NCBI GenBank assembly: GCA_964036155.1
Contig: OZ038423.1
Span: forward strand, 63,627,249 to 63,691,248
Source of the DNA: Diploscapter coronatus
Taxonomy: Eukaryota; Nematoda; Chromadorea; Rhabditida; Rhabditidae
Reading direction: 5' to 3'
DNA: 64,000 bases
The notes beneath the pieces were generated by a model. It was not told the origin of the DNA. It searched no databases and saw only the letters and a list, made by a program, of their open reading frames with translations. The stretch's first letter is position 1; every line of letters starts with the position of its first letter. Below are positions 12,661 to 23,502 of this stretch, piece by piece. The position numbers were made by a program, and so were the translations under genes.

Positions 12661-13671
12661 ATGAAGTCTCTTCTTGTCGCTCTCCTCGGTGCTTTCGTCA
12701 TCGCCGTTCTCGCAGCTCCAGCTCCATCCCAGGTATGATAATAAAGCCGAAAATTTGTTCATAAACACTTTAGGGCGGAAGCGGTCAGCAAAGACCCCCA
12801 CCCCCACCTCAGGCATGATAATAAAAGTCTGGTTTTACTCATGAATTGGTTTAAGGGCGGTCAGCAAGGAGGACAAGGACAGCAGGGTGGAAATCAGCAG
12901 AGACCTCCTCCCCCTCCACAGGTTTGATAATAAAGCCGGAGATTTGTTCATAAATATACTTTAGGGTGGTCAGCAGCCAGGACAGGGACAGCAGGGTGGA
13001 AATCAGCAGAGACCCCCACCACCCCCACAGGTTTAATAATAAAGCCGGAGATTTGTTTATAAATATATTCTAGGGAGGCCAGCAGCCAGGACAAGGACAG
13101 CAGGGCGGCCAGCAAGGACCACCCCCACAGGTTTAATAATAAAAGCCNNNNNNNNNNNNNNNNNNNNNNNNNNNNNNNNNNNNNNNNNNNNNNNNNNNNN
13201 NNNNNNNNNNNNNNNNNNNNNNNNNNNNNNNNNNNNNNNNNNNNNNNNNNNNNNNNNNNNNNNNNNNNNNNNNNNNNNNNNNNNNNNNNNNNNNNNNNNN
13301 NNNNNNNNNNNNNNNNNNNNNNNNNNNNNNNNNNNNNNNNNNNNNNNGGACAGCAGGGTGGAAATCAGCAGAGACCCCCACCACCACCACAGGTTTAATA
13401 ATAAAGCCGGAGATTTGTTTATAAATATATTCTAGGGAGGCCAGCAGCCAGGACAAGGACAGCAGGGCGGCCAGCAAGGACCACCCCCACAGGTTTAATA
13501 ATAAAGCCGGAGATTTGTTTATAAATATATTCTAGGGAGGCCAGCAGCCAGGACAAGGACAGCAGGGCGGTCAGCAAAGACCTTCTCCCCCTCCACAGGT
13601 TTGATAATAAAGCCGGAGATTTGTTCATAAATATACTTTAGGGCGGTCAGCAGCCAGTACCAGCTTATTAG
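12661..13671 (+). CDS. Secreted Gly/Gln/Pro-rich protein encoded by tandemly duplicated mini-exons
   Basis: Exon 1 (12661-12732) encodes a 24-residue secretion signal ending A-A-P-A-P-S-Q. Then come repeated mini-exons: 12774-12812, 12856-12921, 12965-13030, 13074-13130, an N gap, 13348-13392 (partial), 13436-13492, 13536-13598, and the terminal 13642-13671 ending V-P-A-Y-stop. All junctions are phase 0. Each middle exon starts Gly-Gly and usually ends in a Pro run plus Gln, with blocks such as GGQQPGQGQQGG. Readable introns are 41-43 nt and nearly identical; intron 2 uses a GC donor. No folded domain is visible; a structural, cuticular or mucus-like secreted role is possible but unproven. 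TATA box at 12560; a TTTCAG acceptor abuts the ATG, suggesting trans-splicing. True length is unknown because of the gap. Confidence 0.85.
12733..13641 (+). repeat. Tandem array of exon-plus-intron units
   Basis: Units of about 100-109 bp consist of one Gly/Gln/Pro exon plus one 43-bp intron. Introns share a start of the form GTTT(G/A)ATAATAAAG and an end close to ATAAATATATTCTAG. Two unit types alternate: a 66-bp exon ending in a Pro run and a 57-bp exon lacking the AATCAGCAGAGA block. Similarity covers introns as fully as exons, pointing to recent unequal exchange or conversion over the whole unit. Confidence 0.9.
13148..13347. other. Assembly gap (200 N)
   Basis: Exactly 200 N inside the tandem exon-intron array, probably a placeholder where near-identical units could not be assembled. 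The number of missing units is unknown. Confidence 0.98.
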
Positions 13672-13736
13672 ACGTTTATTTTCTCTCATTCTTGGACAGT
13701 CATTTTTGATAAAATTTCGAAATTGTATATTTGATC

Positions 13737-13742
13737 AATAAA
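13737..13742 (+). terminator. Poly(A) signal AATAAA of the Gly/Gln/Pro gene
   Basis: Canonical hexamer 66 nt past the stop codon at 13671, followed by T-rich sequence. The rest of 13672-14185 holds no recognisable exon. Confidence 0.6.
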
Positions 13743-14185
13743 CTTCTGTATTGAATTGAATTTGTAAATGTTCCATCTTTTAGAACAGATGAATCATTTA
13801 AGAATTCCAAATAACAAAGATAAAAACTAAATGTTTCGCGAGGTTCAGTAATCTTCCTATTGCTGAGTGATGTTAGACAACACCGATCAATATGCCTCCT
13901 GCAATTGCTTTGATGCAATTGGTGCATGAGAGCGATATTATATTTTTCAAATTCTTATCTCATTCTTCGAGATTATTTTTGATATTATTGATTGGAGTGA
14001 ACATCGATATTCAAAAATTACGCTATTCGCCTTTCGTTTCTTTTCTACGTGATTCATTGTTTCGTTACAAGTTCGATTTCTAATTGCGAAATGCATATCG
14101 ATTTTCTTTCCAATCATCAATAATAGATCATTCTCCATAATGAAATGTTTAAAAATCGTCTTATATTTGAGATTTGTTTTCAATC

Positions 14186-15895
14186 ATGGATGATTTGAAA
14201 CAAACTTTCGCCGAAGCATTCAACGTGATGAGTCCAATTGCAATAAAATTCCACACTGATGCGGATGAGGCAAAATCGTCGTAAGAAAGAACATAAATAC
14301 TGTCGATGGACGATAACTTGGAATAAAGTGAAAGGGGTGCGTTTCTTTCTCCCCTTCTGCGAGCCACGGATCTCCTCCGATTTAACGACTGTTCTCTGTC
14401 GACTTTTTTGCTTACTTTTGAGCGTTTTTAGGAATAATTATCGATAATTAACCAATTAGTTTTTATCAATATCGATAGAGAAAAGCAATAGGAAGATTTT
14501 CACGACGAAAATCCCCATTAATTTCGGTGAAAATGCAAAAAGATGATTGTTAAAGATTATAAAAAAAAGAATGCCAAATAAACAAATGTCGTCAGCGAAC
14601 GCATTTCAGGGCTCAAAAAGGGAGAGAAAGAAACGCGTCCTTTCTACTTTATTCCAAGTTATCGTTTGTCGACAATAATTTGTCCATACATAAAATTTTG
14701 CAAATTTAAGTGGTAATCAAGCTGAATTGGATAGACTGAAACCATATGCTGAACAAATCCATGAAATAACTTTGAAGCACTCTGAATTGAAGAACAATAT
14801 TGTGAAGTTGCTAAAAATGGAATATTTAATCAACATTGTAAGCCAAAGGTTTTATAAACTGAGTATTTTGTGTTTAGATATTGAAACCGGCTCTTGAGTC
14901 TATTCCCATTGCAATCGACAAATGCACAGCCTTGATCAATAAAGTAAGATACCCCTGAAACTGATTTTATACCATAATTTAGGCGAAAGCATTGATCAAA
15001 CTATTAAATCGCGCCAATAAAAGGGGAGAGATTGAAGGTGAAAATAATGAGGTTAGCAAAAATGATAGCGGAGCAGAGCCAGGGAGTATGAACGTCAGCA
15101 AGTCTTTGCGACCTACCTTTCGAAAATTTTCTTAGCAAATTTCCCTCTTCAACTTGTAGTTAGTCAAAATTTTTGTCCGTACGATCTGATGTCATAACTA
15201 TGATTCGCTCGTACGATCTTACCCCCTATAATTTATTTTCGTCTGGCGAAGGTACTCCCTAGATCTGTAGCGGAAAGGTAGAAAATAATCGAATAATTGT
15301 TGAATTTCAGGGTAACATAAATATCGCTCTTCAAGAAATGATTGTGGGCAATAAAATATTTTCTAATTGTAATAGAAATTTAGAGCTCATTCTTTGCTTC
15401 TTGGAATGCACTTGATATGGCAGAGAGGAAAATTGCAGAGAAGAACGACTCCCAATATCGCGTATCATTTATCGACTATGGCATGGATAAATGGTCAATT
15501 ATGGTTATTTTAGCACTTATGATGAACATAGTATCGATTAGTTTAGATATTTCTTGGGAATATCCATAGCATTGTGAAAGAAATAATTGAATTGATTGGC
15601 GATTTTCCAGAAGATTTCGTACGTTTTCAGTTAAAAAGAATATCGAATAATTCTCATTTAGAATCAACGGACAGTGAAACACAAATCTGATATTCTGGAG
15701 AAATTCGAGTACTTTATTGATAAGATAAAAGAATCACGAAGTAATCATAATTTTGAAAACGGAATTAACGAATTTCAGGTACAAATTGAGGTAAATAATA
15801 ATTTTGTTTTGAAAGCTCGATAAGTTTATATTTAGGATGCTCAAGATATAGCTGATTCACTGCTTCATACTTCAAAAAATTTTCAGATTGACTGA
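14186..15895 (+). CDS. Predicted alpha-helical protein of unknown function
   Basis: Nine exons join in frame: 14186-14280, 14711-14837, 14878-14943, 14983-15051, 15311-15343, 15384-15503, 15547-15618, 15662-15790, 15836-15895; 256 residues. Introns are 39-45 nt except the first (430 nt, with a foldback element) and the fourth (259 nt). I do not recognise the family. The protein is rich in Lys, Glu, Ile and Leu with heptad-like spacing, so mainly helical or coiled-coil; no signal peptide or clear membrane segment. One patch, YRVSFIDYGMDKWS, is the only apparently beta-like piece and faintly recalls a Tudor strand, which is not enough for a call. Exon 8 has a second in-frame GT donor 12 nt upstream of the chosen one. 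The next gene starts about 425 bp downstream on the same strand. Confidence 0.65.
14301..14674. repeat. Intronic foldback element with arms of about 65 bp
   Basis: Arms at 14301-14365 and 14610-14674 are inverted copies with scattered differences; both contain ACGATAACTTGGAATAAAGT and GCGTTTCTTTCT on opposite strands. The spacer is about 245 bp and includes a palindromic ATTATCGATAAT. It fills most of intron 1 of the helical-protein gene. No coding capacity is seen. Confidence 0.7.
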
Positions 15896-16171
15896 ATGGC
15901 ATTAGATCATTCATTTTTTCCAATTCTGAAATTTCATGTATAATCTCGATTTTTCTCAATTTATGATCAGAACAAGTATTATAAAATTAGTCATCATGAT
16001 GATAATTTGAGAGTAAACGCGTTTAATGTCATTTCATTTTAAATCTGCAAAAGATTTGACTTTCTCGACTATTCTTTGTATTTCTACAAGTCAATTTTAA
16101 TCTCTGAGATATTTATTTTCTTAATCAGGTAATTGTTTGTTATTGTGAGCGTAATTTACAAATCCAAAATT

Positions 16172-16177
16172 AATAAA
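16172..16177 (+). terminator. Probable poly(A) signal AATAAA between two closely spaced genes
   Basis: The hexamer lies 277 nt after the upstream stop. An acceptor-like TCAAATTTAG follows near 16284, about 110 nt further on, just before the next start codon. This layout is typical of downstream operon genes resolved by trans-splicing in nematodes (inference). Confidence 0.4.
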
Positions 16178-16319
16178 GGTCACTCGTAATTATAGTTTTG
16201 CCCATTAAATACAGTATCGGTTAAATATCCGAATTTTTAAAATGTAATGTATTATTCCATCAGTCTTCATAAGCTCAAATTTAGGCATTGAAAATCATCA
16301 ATCAATTGCACTATTGACG

Positions 16320-19300
16320 ATGATTCCTATGTATATGGAAGATTATGAAGCGCTATCACAACAAAATCAGGCAGATCAGGTCATATAATAATAAATTTGT
16401 AAAAAGTAAAAATTTTTCCAATTTTAGGGCTATTCCGAACTAGGTTATTCTTACAAATTTCTTTTCCTGCCCAATCTATTGAGAGCCATTCGCGGAGACA
16501 CTCGAAGAGCTGATTTTGTCAATTTTATTTTTAGCGCCTATAACGTGAGTATTAATGTTGTCTGTGAGAGTAAGTATACATTTAAAAAATTAAGTTATGG
16601 ACAGACACCCGAGGAACTGTTTCCTACCAAATGTACGAATTGGCCAACAAATTTCTGTGTGATCCTTGGGACGATGCTGGGGAGGAAGAGACGCTTGGCG
16701 GTGGGGATGATATTGAACTGGAAGAAGAAGAAGAAGAAGATGAAGAACGAGAGGATGAAGGAATCGGAGAGGAGTCTGAGGGTGAACCAGAGTTGAATGA
16801 TAATGAAGAAGCTGACAATGATGATGGCGCTGTTTCGAATGATGAAATTGAGATTGAAGAGGCTGGACACGATGAAAGAATGGCCATCATAAATGCTATT
16901 CGAGGAAATGGGAGATTCAGAGAAGTGCATCTTCAGTATTTATGAGAAAAATGACCATAATCGTTTAGCCTCCCATGTCTGTGGAAAGATTTGAAGAACT
17001 TCAAGATATTCTGCGCCATCGATTCGAAGGACCCCTGGAGGAGAGATTCGACGTGCCCATAATCGACATCGAACAACAGTAAGTAGCATGAGATCAATTA
17101 CTCTCGTTTTTTCCATGAACGCTTACTTTTTCGAGTTTATCGGCATTCTTTTTCAAATCTCTCGCTTATTATCCAAATTGTGACATTCTAACTTCAACTT
17201 AACTGCAATTTGAAGTTAGATAAAATTAAAAAAAAGTAACAATGGTGAAGTTGGAGTTGGAAAAATTGTAGTATTGAAGTTGAATTTTACTAGGAGTGGA
17301 ACGACTTTTAACCTCTTTTCTTTCCCCCTACTATTTTGCAGAAAAGGGTAAGGGTAACTTAGGGGTCAAATGTAGAGAAAAGTTTCGTTACTTTTATCCT
17401 GGTGATGAATTTTTGAAAGAAAGTCAAAAGCGCCCCAAACTTTTTACACACCTTGTATGAACATTTTAGAGAACAGATTGAAGGCGTAGTGAGTTGGAGT
17501 TCGAGTGATGTCGTCAAAATCCGTGCAGTCGCCCCATTAGTTTTGAACGTGATAGCGAAGCAAACAGGACAGTGGCATTCGAATCATCAGAATATTGAAT
17601 TTTTTGTGGTATGATATAAAAAAAATGGAAAATCAATCTCTTTTCATTTTAGAAAATTGTAAAGGATGTTATCAAAGAGCAACTTGAGCAGAGAGGTCTC
17701 GCAACATTTCTAAAGGAATGCGCCGAGCTAATAGTACCTCAAACAGAATGGATGAACTCCTTAGATGCTGTGTTCTTTCGAAACTTAACAGAAGAGCAGT
17801 TGCCTGTATAAGCAAAATTAATAAGTGAATAGATAATGTGCGTTAATTTATAGCATGCTGTACCCATTATAATGTTCCGTGAGAGACTGAATGAAGCGGT
17901 AACGCATCTACAATTTACCTGTTCGAATTATACCCTCTATAGCCTTATGTTTAGGAAGCAGCTGCCTATTTGAGACAATTCCTGAAGAAACGGGTAACCT
18001 AAATTGTCTTTGTGAGGGAGACTATTCTGTAAATTGTTCTAGAATTTGCTGCTGGAAATGAGACCTTTTGTGATGCGACATGCGATCAAAACGATCTGGG
18101 AAGAAGGGGGGATTGAAGCACTTCGAGATGCCAGGCACTTGCTCAATGACCATGCATTCAGAACTGTCGGAAGACGAGAAATTATGCTGTGAGCGTTATT
18201 ATAGCTCTACGATAAAATGACTTTAGATAAATATTATTTTGATTTTTCAAAATGATAAGCTAATAATCTTGAGTATGTCAATTGAATATTGTCAATGAAG
18301 ATAATTTTATTGAATCAAAAGTTCAGTTATATCACAGCGTAAAATTCAAAATATTCGAAATGTCTTTACAACAAATAGATTTCAGACATTGCAAGAGTCA
18401 AGGAATTCATCTTGCAAGTCTCCAAATGCCAGTTCTCTTTGTGCAAGTAATAGTTCAAACGAATTTCGAGTAAGAACAAGTCGGTGGCATTTAGGGAATG
18501 CGTATTTTGCAACGAAGACTGCACAAAGCTCTGTGCACAATAGGTGACGACCAGCCGATGCTCGAGTTTTCGGTCAATGCGGCTCTGACTAGGACATTCG
18601 AAGTCCACCCCGAAGCTCTTGATGGAATCGGCGTTACTTTGAATCAAAGAATCGTTACTAACGTAATAGTCATTGGAAAGATAATTATTTAAATAAATAG
18701 GGTGTCATTTAGGATCCCGCTTGGGAGGTAGCTAATTGGGTTCAGACTGTGTTATCGTTGTTAAGAGGGGATGATCTTCGCAGAGATTTCATGATGTAAA
18801 TAAGTATTTTTGGTCAACAATTTTGTCTTAAAAATTCCTATAAAATAGAAATGTATGGTAACAATTATTCGCCAAAGTGATAAATTTGTATATGATTACT
18901 TCATCATATCTGTAAATTCCATTAGGTTTCAAAGATTAAAATGAATAAAACCGCCTATCATTTCCTAGTACCCTAGCTTTCTCAGAAACTTCAGCTTTTC
19001 AGTTCTTTGCGCTCTCTCAAGCAGTGATCTCTTGCTATTGTCCAGAAAATGGCAAAAGCCTAACTTGCTATCCACTACATTACGCTACCGTTGAAAGGGA
19101 TCGCAACTCCTAGCGGTGCACGCTTGACAGAAAAAGACTAGAGAGTTAGGAACGGAGATTTAGAGAGGCTCGAAAAAAACTGAAGTCTCTGGGAAATCTT
19201 CTATAATTTTGAGTCAAATTTAGAAATTCTAAGGTGACGAGAATGAAATTATTGACCAATATTACATTACCTCCGAAACTTGTTCTAGTTTCCGTTTTAG

Positions 19301-21003
19301 TGTAACAACGCGACTATTTTTATCTCGTCTAATTCACTGGACCAAAAAATGGAAGAAGTCGGAAACTGCAGTCGTCAAAATTCTCAGAGTAACTCATTGA
19401 ATCTTGAGTTTGCTAAAATAAACTTTCAGAGAATCGATAATGATTCGACAACTCGAATGCTCGGACTTTTTCCCTTAATCAGGAAATGGGTGGAAGTCGA
19501 AAATTGCCTTCATCAGGCAGCTAGATGGGGTGATATTCAATTCGTGAATCATCGAAATTTCGAGACTGAAACTCCACGCAACAAAGCCGCTATCATTATC
19601 ACAGGAAACATTCTCCCAGAAATAAAAGTGAAGATAGTACTCGAAACTAATTTTGAATAGCTTAATTTCAGTCATACTGGACATCAGTAATGATTCAACC
19701 GTTCGTTGAAAAAGTGCTCGCAAAGGCGACAAATCTTCGAACAGGAAACGTGAACGAAGGAAGATTCATCAAAATGCTTCATGATAAAGCTAGAATTTTG
19801 AACTTAACATTATGTAAATAATCATAATTTAGCTGAGAATTCAAAAATTCACTCTTCTAAACCCGCTCCATAAAATCATAAATGATCAAAGATCCATAGA
19901 GATATTGGGAGAGAACATTCATGGCCGGCTGTCGAGACATTTACAAGCTTTCGTTCGACAATCAAATCAAGATGATAATCCAAATCTGAATATTCTGCTT
20001 CCTGAGGATTCAGAAGATGATGAAGTATCTTTTTTTTAATTTATCTTAAATTATATCAAAATTTAGGATGAAATGGAAGTTCAGCTTCAAGAATTGGCTG
20101 ATCAAGTATGAACTTCTCGTTTGATAATTATTTAGTTTATTTATAAACAATTTAATTCTCAGGCAGACTTAAACGATGTTGAGATGCAACAGATGGGAAA
20201 CAACGAACTTTATGGACATCCAATCGATTTTCGCATCGTCGGAATTAATGCAATTCCAGGCGATGTAAGAATGATATTCATCGAAAGTTTCATGATTGAA
20301 CATTTTTTACTGTTCTTTTCCTATTTTAGGACGACGGCATTGCAGAAATTCCCGAAAGGCCATCAAATAGCAATAATGACCCTAATACTTTACCGAATAT
20401 TCCTCAAAGTATTCAGATTGAGGTATGCGAATGAAAGAATTGTTCTAGTTAAACGTGTCTTTAACAATTTAGGATGATAATGTTGAACAAATTCCAAACG
20501 AGTTGCCTCACTTACATGGCGATGTTCAGATGGAAGAGCATGAACAAGAACCAGATATTGAGAATCAAGTAACAACATATTGAAAACATTATTATTTCCT
20601 AATTAATTCCAGGAACAAGTAATTCACCCTGTAGTTGATTTTCTGAATGATCGGGGGATTTCAAATGAGGCACGAAAAGAAGTGGCTCGCTTGATAAATC
20701 CACTGAATGAAGATGGGTCGACCAATGAAGATGTATGATTTTGTGCTATTTTCAAAATATTCCTTTTGATTTATAGACAAGATCTGGCATGCTGATGAAG
20801 ACTGATATCTTAACCCAAACAGCAACTCATGTAACTCGACAGTCAGGTAAGAGCATTAAAAGATTCTTTTCTCATTTCACCTATTATTAGAAACAACTGA
20901 AGCTGATGAAAATCCTCAAACTGTACAGGAGCTGCAGAATGCCAGAATTGTAAATAAGGTCATACAAAACTATATAGATCCAGACAACGAAAATCGCCTA
21001 TAA
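16320..21003 (+). CDS. Large acidic protein of 23 exons, possibly BAG6/Scythe-like
   Basis: Twenty-three small exons join with consistent phases into about 884 residues; introns are mostly 35-60 nt. Exons: 16320-16379, 16428-16569, 16605-16924, 16969-17078, 17470-17608, 17653-17805, 17854-17898, 17955-17993, 18043-18188, 18386-18446, 18495-18662, 18713-18795, 19301-19388, 19430-19627, 19672-19749, 19833-20024, 20067-20105, 20163-20264, 20330-20422, 20473-20568, 20613-20732, 20777-20846, 20891-21003. A highly acidic run (Glu/Asp, near residues 80-140) follows a short N-terminal helical part. The middle is helical with Trp-rich pieces such as WEVANWVQTVLSLLRG. The C-terminal third is acidic and ends with TRSGMLMKTDILTQ and a short basic-acidic tail. 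That tail faintly recalls the SGM-K and BAG-like end of BAG6, but no N-terminal ubiquitin-like domain is present, so the family call is weak. The donor of exon 15 is uncertain. Probably cytosolic or nuclear. Confidence 0.7.
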
Positions 21004-22174
21004 CAGGCGGTTTGGAAATAAAGTAATGACGGAATAGGTTAATGAAAATAACTAAAAGTTTGTTTTCGGAATTTAATGAATGCAAAAATGATAGAATGTC
21101 TCTTTTCCCTGCACAATTCTAATCAGTTTCTAATGAGTTTAGTCATTTACGCGTTTCATCGAATCCCCAAAATCTCTTCGTAATTTCTCATTGAATCAGT
21201 CTGTCATTACGTCTAATCCAGATTGCTACCACGATATGTCTACCAATTTAATAGATACTGAATAATAGTCCGTTAAAATTTGACGAAGTTCTATTCGTGT
21301 GTATAATAACAGTAGAAGGAATTGATGTTTGAATTTATCTGTAAATTGTAATCAATTATGTGAAATTAAAATTGTGTTATAACTCAAAATCGCAGATTGA
21401 AATGTAATAAAATCTATTGAGGGAGAGTTCAAACAACCAAATTCTATCCGTTTTGTGACTGTGCTTCCGGTTCAGACCAAAGAATCTTTTTCGTCGCCCA
21501 CAATTCACTCTTCATTTCAGACTGTTATTTTAGCTGCCATGAAAATCGGCCGTCAGGTTGAAAAATTCGAAACTAAATTGTCCAATAATCGTGATTTATT
21601 CGACTAAAACATAATGATTCCTTTGTCTCATTCCGGAATTAGCCTGAGAGACTGAAATGAAAAACTCGAGTTCAAAGGTCGATGAAATCCGGATTCAATG
21701 ATTTTTAGTCGAAATGTGCCACTATAAATAGGCCACTCTATTTCATATTTTATCAAATTTCAACATTCGTTTTCGTTACAATTTTCATCTCTAATTACTC
21801 TCATAAATCCAGCCATCGCAATAATGCGTTTCATTTTTAACCTTAGAGGAGTGTTTCTTTCACTCACTTTCGAAAAAGTAATCGCTAATATTAGGTTGGT
21901 AATAAAATTCTGTCAGATCCAATTATTTTCGGCTGTTTCAATAATTATTCGAATCAGTTCCCGATAAAACTGTTATATCTTCATCTATCTTCATTGGTAA
22001 AGCATGTCTCACAAAATTTGATCAAGTTCATCCTTCATTTGTACGAGAGAGACGATACGGAAAATGTAGTGTGATGAAACTTTCTTCTTATCGACCTAGT
22101 ATTTGGCTCTGGAACGTATTTTTGTGATGATTGAGGATTCGCGGATTCTTTCATATTTTCTCCATTAATTTCAG
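21004..22174. other. Intergenic and leader region before a small secreted gene
   Basis: No exon is supported. A TATA box lies at 21723-21730, about 450 bp before the ATG at 22175. The long leader ends in TTTCAG directly before the ATG, so the intervening stretch may be an outron or a 5' UTR intron. Confidence 0.55.
21723..21730 (+). promoter_or_regulatory. TATA box (TATAAATA)
   Basis: TATAAATA followed by GGCC, the only strong TATA match upstream of the gene at 22175. Its distance implies a leader of roughly 420 nt that is probably removed by splicing. Confidence 0.4.
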
Positions 22175-22716
22175 ATGAAGTGTCTATTCGTCCTTGCTCT
22201 TGGATTGACTGTTCTGGCTGTCGCCCAGTCTGGCTTAGTTGTAAGATCTAAAAAATACTCGACATAAAAGAATCAACAATGCTTCAGAAGAAGCGTCAGG
22301 TTCTACTTCTACCATCCAATGTCGTCGCTCCCAATCAAGTATTGCTGCCCGGACAGCCAATAGTAGCTGCCCCTTCTACACCTCCTTCGGCCGCTTCAGG
22401 TGGCAAAGGCTCTCCAGGCGATAAGCAAGTCCCTGTTGGGAAAAGTGGACCTGGTGGAAAAGATCCGGCAAGTGGACCTAGTGCAACTTCCCCGTAAGTG
22501 TTTTTGCTCTCAATTATTAATATCGAGTAAGTTATTTTTTATTTATCACGACACGAAAAAATCTCAAAACGAATACATTCATAGATATTGGGCACCAGCA
22601 CATATTGAAACTAATTGATAATATCAGGTTTTAATTTCAGAGCAGTCCCACCCCCAGTCCTTCCCGGTGGCGTGCCCGGAAATAATGTCGTCGTTCAGCC
22701 AGTCGTTCTCGGATAA
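22175..22716 (+). CDS. Small secreted Pro/Gly/Val-rich protein
   Basis: Three exons, 22175-22240, 22288-22493 and 22641-22716, give 115 residues. Residues 1-18 form a clear signal peptide (MKCLFVLALGLTVLAVAQ). A KKRQ stretch at the first junction looks like a dibasic processing site. The mature part is low complexity: repeated Val-Leu-Leu-Pro and Gly-Gln-Pro-Ile-Val motifs, then a Gly/Lys/Ser/Pro segment (GGKGSPGDKQVPVGKSG), then a Pro/Val tail ending VVVQPVVLG. No cysteines occur after the signal peptide. The function is unknown; it could be an extracellular matrix or secreted structural peptide. The ATG directly follows TTTCAG. AATAAA hexamers are found at 22882 and 22922. Confidence 0.8.
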
Positions 22717-23148
22717 TATTATTATGCATTTGACAAACCTTCGCTTGCTCATGACTTTGAAAAGAGTGGCTTTACGTTATGAAGTTACAAAATGAACTGA
22801 AACATCGTAAATTCTACTCATTTGTTACTCGTCATAATCTAGAGTCGTATGGCATAAAAAGTTTTCAAGTCGATTTTTGCAAATAAATATGTTAATAATT
22901 TTTTATAACTCTGTAGCGTTCAATAAATGATTTTATTATGGAATAATTATGCTAGTACAGTAATTTATCATCGCCAAGGATAGCAGGATTTTGAGTCTTG
23001 ATGTTTTTATTTCTATGAATCTCGCTTCGATCTCAGTTTCGAAAATGATAGGAAGTGCTCAAAAATTCTGATTTCAATTCTTAATTATCACATTTTTATT
23101 AAATTATGTCCTGTCCCTGATCGTGACTCATTCTCTCTGGATCAGAAC

Positions 23149-23210
23149 ATCCTGGTCAAACATGCAACAACACGTTGCAATGAGTCACTCATCCGATTTC
23201 CATATTTGAT
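23149..23210 (+). promoter_or_regulatory. Conserved upstream element, copy 1 (with AP-1-like TGAGTCA)
   Basis: This segment begins 354 bp before the ATG at 23503 and shares ATCCTG-TCAAACAT, GAGTCA, CCGATTT and TATTTGAT in the same order with 24818-24883. Flanking sequence is far less similar. It is a candidate shared enhancer or proximal promoter of the two paralogues. Confidence 0.6.
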
Positions 23211-23409
23211 AACTTCCCTACCTTCGTTCTATTTGCATTTATAGTTTTGACTTTCCATTTCTCTCAAAACTGCTGAACTCTTTTCCAAATTATGGATTAT
23301 TCACCCTTAAATCATAGTTAGCTGCGTTACGATGAGATTAGTTCAGCCCCCGTATACGGCATAATAAGTTTCATCATCCAACAACAAGCGTTTATAGAAA
23401 CAATTCGAC

Positions 23410-23417
23410 TATAAAAG
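23410..23417 (+). promoter_or_regulatory. TATA box (TATAAAAG)
   Basis: TATAAAAG located 93 bp before the ATG of the Asn/Gly-rich secreted gene. The paralogue downstream has the identical octamer. Confidence 0.65.
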
Positions 23418-23502
23418 AGATGGAGTCTGAGCAAGCTGTGTGCTATCATAGCTTGACCTCACTCCAATAAGTTTCTTATTCGAACTACCAATCATCAGGA
23501 CG

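Noticed and set aside
16479..16796. Open frame ending in a Lys-rich run
   Set aside because: It is the wrong frame of exons 2-3 of the large acidic gene; using the AGA|GTAAGT donor at 16569 restores the Glu-rich frame.
18960..19200. Possible tRNA or small RNA in an intron of the acidic gene
   Set aside because: No convincing A and B boxes or cloverleaf could be traced; the same was true of other TTCGA-containing spots in the window.
14186..21003. Merging the helical-protein gene and the large acidic gene into one
   Set aside because: Exon 9 of the first ends in an in-frame TGA with AATAAA downstream, and no splice from exon 8 or 9 to 16320 with matching phase was apparent.
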